From contig CAVHIG010000061.1 in the NCBI GenBank assembly GCA_963636105.1, positions 1-9,336 of the forward strand: a stretch of 9,336 nucleotides of DNA, in the 5' to 3' direction. Shown one piece after another: positions 7,065-9,336 of the stretch (its first letter is position 1; every line of letters starts with the position of its first letter). The notes under the pieces are model-generated. The model saw nothing but the letters and a program-made list of their open reading frames with translations, had not been told where the DNA came from and did not search any database. The position numbers and the translations under genes were made by a program. Source of the stretch: CAVHIG01 sp963636105. Lineage in GTDB: Bacteria > Bacillota > Clostridia > Peptostreptococcales > Anaerovoracaceae.

Positions 7065-7308
7065 TAGTTTTTTCAAATATCCAGCGCCCGGGGAGCTATG
7101 TGGCTTGCGGATTTTCCAACGTTTGCGCCCTATCTGATTATCACTTTCACGCGCTGAAGCGTCGGCTTTTTCAAAGCCTCCTCCCTTTGCGGAAACGGCG
7201 AAGTTTCCGCGGCAAGAGCCTCTCGCGCTTTCGCAGAGTGAAGCGTTATCGTACTAATTTGCTGTCTTGCTTGAGTTTTCACAAATCATGCTGCCGCAAA
7301 ACACGCAG
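7065..7308. other. Gene-free, hairpin-rich stretch between the hut and mrp promoters
   Basis: No convincing coding frame, but several stems: ACGC/GCGT (7149-7162), GGCTTT-TTC-AAAGCC (7164-7178), the perfect 8-bp stem at 7189-7210, CTCT-GCG/CGC-AGAG with one bulged C (7220-7238), and CGCTTT/GAAGCG (7226-7245). The last two overlap and cannot form together. TGAAGCGT occurs twice, at 7155-7162 and 7239-7246. It could be a structured RNA, a decayed repeat element or a set of protein sites; there is no direct evidence for any of these. Confidence 0.4.
7189..7210. repeat. Short form of the GCGGAAAC hairpin element
   Basis: GCGGAAAC (7189-7196), loop GGCGAA, GTTTCCGC (7203-7210). With flanks, TGCGGAAACGGCG and AGTTTCCGCG are exactly the two ends of the element in the fchA-ftcD gap, here joined by one A in place of a 40-nt interior. 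It lies in the opposite genome orientation to the long copy. Confidence 0.6.
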
Positions 7309-7329
7309 TTGAATTTTGCGGCAGTATGA
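7286..7329. promoter_or_regulatory. Long inverted repeat overlapping the mrp promoter
   Basis: CTGCCGCAAAA (7291-7301) and TTTTGCGGCAG (7314-7324) are perfect 11-bp arms around a 12-nt centre; with one G/T mismatch the arms extend to 16 bp (7286-7301 and 7314-7329). The right arm covers the end of the -35 box and most of the spacer of the mrp promoter. No T-run follows on either strand, which argues for an operator rather than a terminator. Confidence 0.55.
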
Positions 7330-7337
7330 GATATACT
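7309..7337 (+). promoter_or_regulatory. Promoter of mrp
   Basis: TTGAAT (7309-7314), a 17-nt spacer and TATACT (7332-7337). Predicted start near 7344, giving a leader of about 75 nt. The promoter is embedded in the inverted repeat at 7286-7329. Confidence 0.65.
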
Positions 7338-7418
7338 AATTTGAAGGGCAGAGATTTTACCTTGAAGACGGCGGAGCATTTGCCTTGAAATTGTAAAAAT
7401 TTAGGAGGAATATATAAA

Positions 7419-8240
7419 ATGAGTTGTAATCACGATTGCGGAAGCTGTAGCGAAAACTGCGCGGATCGCAGCGCACCGCAGAGTTTCCTTGAAAAACCGC
7501 ACGAAATGTCCAGCATCAAGCATGTTATAGGTGTTGTGAGCGGCAAGGGCGGCGTAGGCAAATCCCTTGTGACATCACTGCTTGCGGCGACTATGCAGAG
7601 GCGTGGATGTCAGAGTGCCGTTTTGGATGCGGATATCACCGGGCCATCTATTCCGAAGGTATTTGGCATCAAGGGCAAGGCTATGGCAAATGAATATGGC
7701 GCGTTTCCGGTGAGAAGCGAAAAGGGTACGCAGGTTATGTCCATAAATCTGATTCTTGAAAACGATACGGATCCTGTTGTATGGCGCGGACCTGTCATTG
7801 CGGGCGCTGTAAAGCAGTTTTGGACGGATGTAATCTGGGAAAATGTGGATTATATGTTTGTGGACATGCCGCCGGGTACGGGCGATGTGCCTCTTACGGT
7901 ATTCCAGTCTCTCCCGATAGATGGAATTGTAGTAGTGACATCGCCGCAAGAGCTTGTAAGCATGATCGTTGAAAAGGCTGTAAAAATGGCCGACATGCTT
8001 TCGATACCTGTTTTGGGTCTTGTGGAAAATATGTCATATTTTGAATGTCCAAATTGCCATGAGAAGCATCAGATTTTTGGTGAAAGCCATATAGATGAGC
8101 TTGCGAAGGATTTTTCTATAGATACGGTTGCAAAGCTTCCTATGGATCCGAAGATCGCGGCTCTGTGTGATAATGGCCGCATTGAGGACTTTGAAGGCGA
8201 CTGGCTGTCGCCACTTGCGGATAAGATTGCGAGTCTGTAA
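7419..8240 (+). CDS. mrp: Mrp/NBP35-family iron-sulfur cluster carrier ATPase
   Basis: P-loop ATPase of the Mrp/ApbC/NBP35 family, thought to bind and hand on [4Fe-4S] clusters to apoproteins in the cytosol. The 273-residue protein has an N-terminal cysteine cluster (C3, C7, C10, C14), the deviant Walker A SGKGGVGKS (41-49) with the signature lysine K43, LDADITGPSIPKVFG (69-83), the Mrp stretch VWRGPVIAGAVKQF (121-134), Walker B-like DYMFVDMPPGTGDVPLT (144-160) and the cluster-binding C210-x-x-C213 pair. The N-terminal cysteines resemble NBP35-type relatives. ATG 7419 has GGAGG upstream (TTAGGAGGAATATATAAA). It is transcribed alone and ends at a strong terminator. There is no clear functional tie to the divergent hut operon, as the Hut enzymes need no Fe-S cluster. 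Confidence 0.93.
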   Translation: MSCNHDCGSCSENCADRSAPQSFLEKPHEMSSIKHVIGVVSGKGGVGKSLVTSLLAATMQRRGCQSAVLDADITGPSIPKVFGIKGKAMANEYGAFPVRSEKGTQVMSINLILENDTDPVVWRGPVIAGAVKQFWTDVIWENVDYMFVDMPPGTGDVPLTVFQSLPIDGIVVVTSPQELVSMIVEKAVKMADMLSIPVLGLVENMSYFECPNCHEKHQIFGESHIDELAKDFSIDTVAKLPMDPKIAALCDNGRIEDFEGDWLSPLADKIASL

Positions 8241-8261
8241 AATCTTAAATTGTCGTAAGAA

Positions 8262-8319
8262 GCCGCCTCGGGGCACCTTTCTTATGTTGCGAAAGGCGCC
8301 CCGAGGCGGCAGTTTTTTT
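8262..8319 (+). terminator. Strong rho-independent terminator of mrp
   Basis: GCCGCCTCGGGGC-A-CCTTTC pairs with GAAAGG-C-GCCCCGAGGCGGC: a 20-bp stem with a single mismatch and a 9-nt loop, followed two bases later by seven T (8313-8319). It starts 22 nt after the mrp stop codon. On the minus strand no T-run follows, so it mainly ends mrp transcription. Confidence 0.92.
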
Positions 8320-8386
8320 ATTTTTCTGTTTTATCTGTCTCCCTGATTTTCGCCAGGCTCTGGCGATAATGGCTTGCCAAAAGCCG
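8318..8386 (-). pseudogene. Vestigial C-terminal tail of a TRIC/UPF0126 gene
   Basis: Behind the intact TRIC gene the minus strand reads RLLASHYRQSLAKIRE followed by a few charged residues and a TAA at 8318-8320. This closely matches the intact gene's own tail RVLASHYRWSLPKIKG, 85 bases upstream in transcript sense. At DNA level 28 of 36 bases agree (8347-8382 versus 8432-8467). The offset is not a multiple of three, so it is out of frame and has no start. Several differences are synonymous (L, A, S, H and I codons), suggesting that both copies were once translated. Best explained as the last piece of a lost tandem paralogue. Confidence 0.6.
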
Positions 8387-8401
8387 TTTTGATGCGGCTT
8401 T
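8380..8401 (-). terminator. Weak hairpin at the TRIC gene stop codon
   Basis: AAAGCCG and CGGCTTT pair around an 8-nt loop, overlapping the TAA. Only four T follow on the minus strand, so termination would be weak; it is the only candidate for the end of this transcript inside the window. Confidence 0.35.
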
Positions 8402-9065
8402 ACAATTTGCGAGAGCCTTCAATTCCTTTAATTTTAGGCAGGCTCCAGCGATAGTGACTCGCCAGAACTCTGATTAGTATGACTAGGCACGTGCCGGAAA
8501 GCATGGCTGGCAGGCGACCTACGCTGTTTACGCAAAGAATACAAAGCACTCCGCCGGCGATGGAAGCGCACGCGTATATGTGCTTTGTCAGGATGTAAGG
8601 CTTCTCCTGAGCCATCATATCGCGAAGCAGGCCGCCGCCCACTCCTGTCAGGACGCCTACAAATACGAGTAGGAATTTCTGGTCGTAGCCGGCATTGATG
8701 GCGGTATTTATGCCCACAACGGTAAAAATTCCCAGGCCGATGGCGTCAAAGAGCGACATTATACGGTCATAAAAAACCGCGATTTTGTCCTCAAGAAGCT
8801 TTCTTTTCACGTAGAGAATGAAGAAAAGAAGCAGGCAGACGACGAGGGCTACGACTGTATAGACCGGGTTTTGAAACATGTTTGGAGGCGTGATGCCGAG
8901 TATTATGTCGCGCACCAGCCCGCCGCCGACCGCCGTAGTTACGCCGAGCACGCATACTCCAAACAAATCCATTTCCTTCCTGATGCCCAGCATCGCGCCG
9001 GACGAAGCGAAGGCAATGCTTCCGATTATTTCCATGACAAATATTGCAATATCTGTATAAGTCAT
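8400..9065 (-). CDS. TRIC/UPF0126-family membrane protein (putative cation channel)
   Basis: Integral membrane protein of 221 residues. The family (formerly UPF0126, YicG-like) is related to trimeric intracellular cation channels; bacterial members form potassium-permeable trimers, but physiological roles are poorly known. Two homologous halves are visible, each with the family motif: GGGLVRD (47-53) and GGGLLRD (143-149), followed by ITPPNMF and EKPYILTKHIYA. About seven hydrophobic segments fit the known fold (near 7-27, 35-50, 68-86, 108-126, 132-145, 163-180, 188-203). The tail RVLASHYRWSLPKIKG is typical, then 7 more residues. ATG 9065 has AAAAGGAAA 9 nt upstream and its own promoter. 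Convergent with mrp. A duplicate tail lies directly downstream. Confidence 0.9.
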   Translation of the reverse strand: MTYTDIAIFVMEIIGSIAFASSGAMLGIRKEMDLFGVCVLGVTTAVGGGLVRDIILGITPPNMFQNPVYTVVALVVCLLLFFILYVKRKLLEDKIAVFYDRIMSLFDAIGLGIFTVVGINTAINAGYDQKFLLVFVGVLTGVGGGLLRDMMAQEKPYILTKHIYACASIAGGVLCILCVNSVGRLPAMLSGTCLVILIRVLASHYRWSLPKIKGIEGSRKL

Positions 9066-9099
9066 CTTTTAATTTCCTTTTGCTTATTTTTATGTGGGC

Positions 9100-9128
9100 A
9101 TTCTACCATAAAAGCACGGCCAAATCAA
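9100..9128 (-). promoter_or_regulatory. Promoter of the TRIC/UPF0126 gene
   Basis: On the minus strand TTGATT (9123-9128), exactly 17 nt, TAGAAT (9100-9105). Predicted start near 9093, leaving a short leader of about 28 nt. Well placed for the gene at 8400-9065. Confidence 0.7.
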
Positions 9129-9205
9129 TAGAAGTACAGGGCAACTTCAAAGCTTAAATTCCTTCCTAAGAAAGCACTTGCAAACTAGCTAATTTGCGGA
9201 CTTAA

Positions 9206-9336
9206 TCATTCCTGATTTATATCGCGAAAGCCTTCACCGGAGCCCCATACGGTATCCACATGTATAACAGTTACTAGCGCACGTCTATCCCGCTCTGCTA
9301 CAAATCTCCTGATTAGAACGCTTTCACGAGGGGAAC
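9206..9336 (-). CDS. C-terminal end of a probable YitT/DUF2179-type protein (partial)
   Basis: The last 42 codons of a gene entering from the right edge, ending in TGA at 9206-9208. The visible residues include VLIRRFVAERDRRALVTVIH and, a few residues later, WGSGEGFRDI. The pattern of a short basic helix, 'D-x-x-A-hydrophobic-V-T-V', then a G-x-GF ending resembles the cytoplasmic DUF2179 domain that closes YitT-type membrane proteins. The membrane part would lie outside the window. The family call rests on this pattern only; that the frame is coding is more certain than the name. No clear terminator separates it from the TRIC promoter (only a GCAAA/TTTGC hairpin at 9180-9197). Confidence 0.5.
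   Translation of the reverse strand, partial: SPRESVLIRRFVAERDRRALVTVIHVDTVWGSGEGFRDINQE

Noticed and set aside
7114..7127. Possible catabolite-response (cre-like) site CGCAAACGTTGGAA upstream of the hut promoter
   Set aside because: It keeps the central AA-CG-T positions but fails several fixed positions of the cre consensus, including the first base and the right half.
7098..7157. 19-codon plus-strand frame MWLADFPTFAPYLIITFTR after GGGGAG
   Set aside because: The purine-rich stretch is only 2 nt from the ATG, too close for a normal ribosome binding site, and nothing else supports it.
6905..7312. 135-residue plus-strand open frame over the divergent region
   Set aside because: It has no ribosome binding site, no recognisable family pattern and a serine/arginine/cysteine-rich composition. 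It crosses the hut promoter and several perfect inverted repeats, so it is more likely chance.

Overview
The window looks like the chromosome of a Gram-positive anaerobe of the Clostridia. I infer this from the strong GGAGG-type ribosome binding sites, the long (673-residue) urocanate hydratase, the stand-alone formimidoyltransferase and cyclodeaminase genes in place of a fused enzyme, and the neighbouring mrp and TRIC/UPF0126 genes. Genus cannot be fixed from the sequence alone.

Three quarters of the window (179-6879, minus strand) is a complete histidine-utilisation operon in the order hutH - hutU - hutI - fchA - ftcD. It converts histidine to urocanate, imidazolonepropionate and formiminoglutamate, then passes the formimino group to tetrahydrofolate and releases it as ammonia plus 5,10-methenyl-THF. 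The products are glutamate, two ammonia and a one-carbon unit on folate. A good sigma-A promoter (7037-7064) with an extended -10 lies about 150 nt upstream of hutH, with a perfect 7-bp inverted repeat over the expected start point. A hairpin terminator (97-140) closes the operon. The junctions between genes are not empty. Each carries a stem-loop, one carries a 39-bp tandem repeat that includes the hutI stop codon, one carries a long nested hairpin, and the hutU-hutI gap has a credible internal promoter. No histidine transporter or hut regulator gene is present in the window.

Divergent from hutH is a 539-bp gene-free region (6880-7418) packed with inverted repeats. After it comes a plus-strand Mrp/NBP35-type iron-sulfur carrier ATPase gene (7419-8240) with its own promoter and a very strong terminator (8262-8319).

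Convergent to mrp is a minus-strand TRIC/UPF0126 membrane protein gene (8400-9065) with its own promoter. Immediately behind its stop codon lies a second, out-of-frame copy of the coding sequence for the C-terminal tail, probably the remnant of a lost tandem paralogue. The right edge holds the last 42 codons of another minus-strand gene, probably of the YitT/DUF2179 type.

I found no CRISPR array, tRNA, rRNA, insertion sequence or known riboswitch class. The catabolic enzymes are well-known families. The less expected content is in the intergenic DNA: a shared hairpin element in long and short forms, the 39-bp repeat, a mini-uORF beside a hairpin in the hut leader, and the vestigial TRIC tail.
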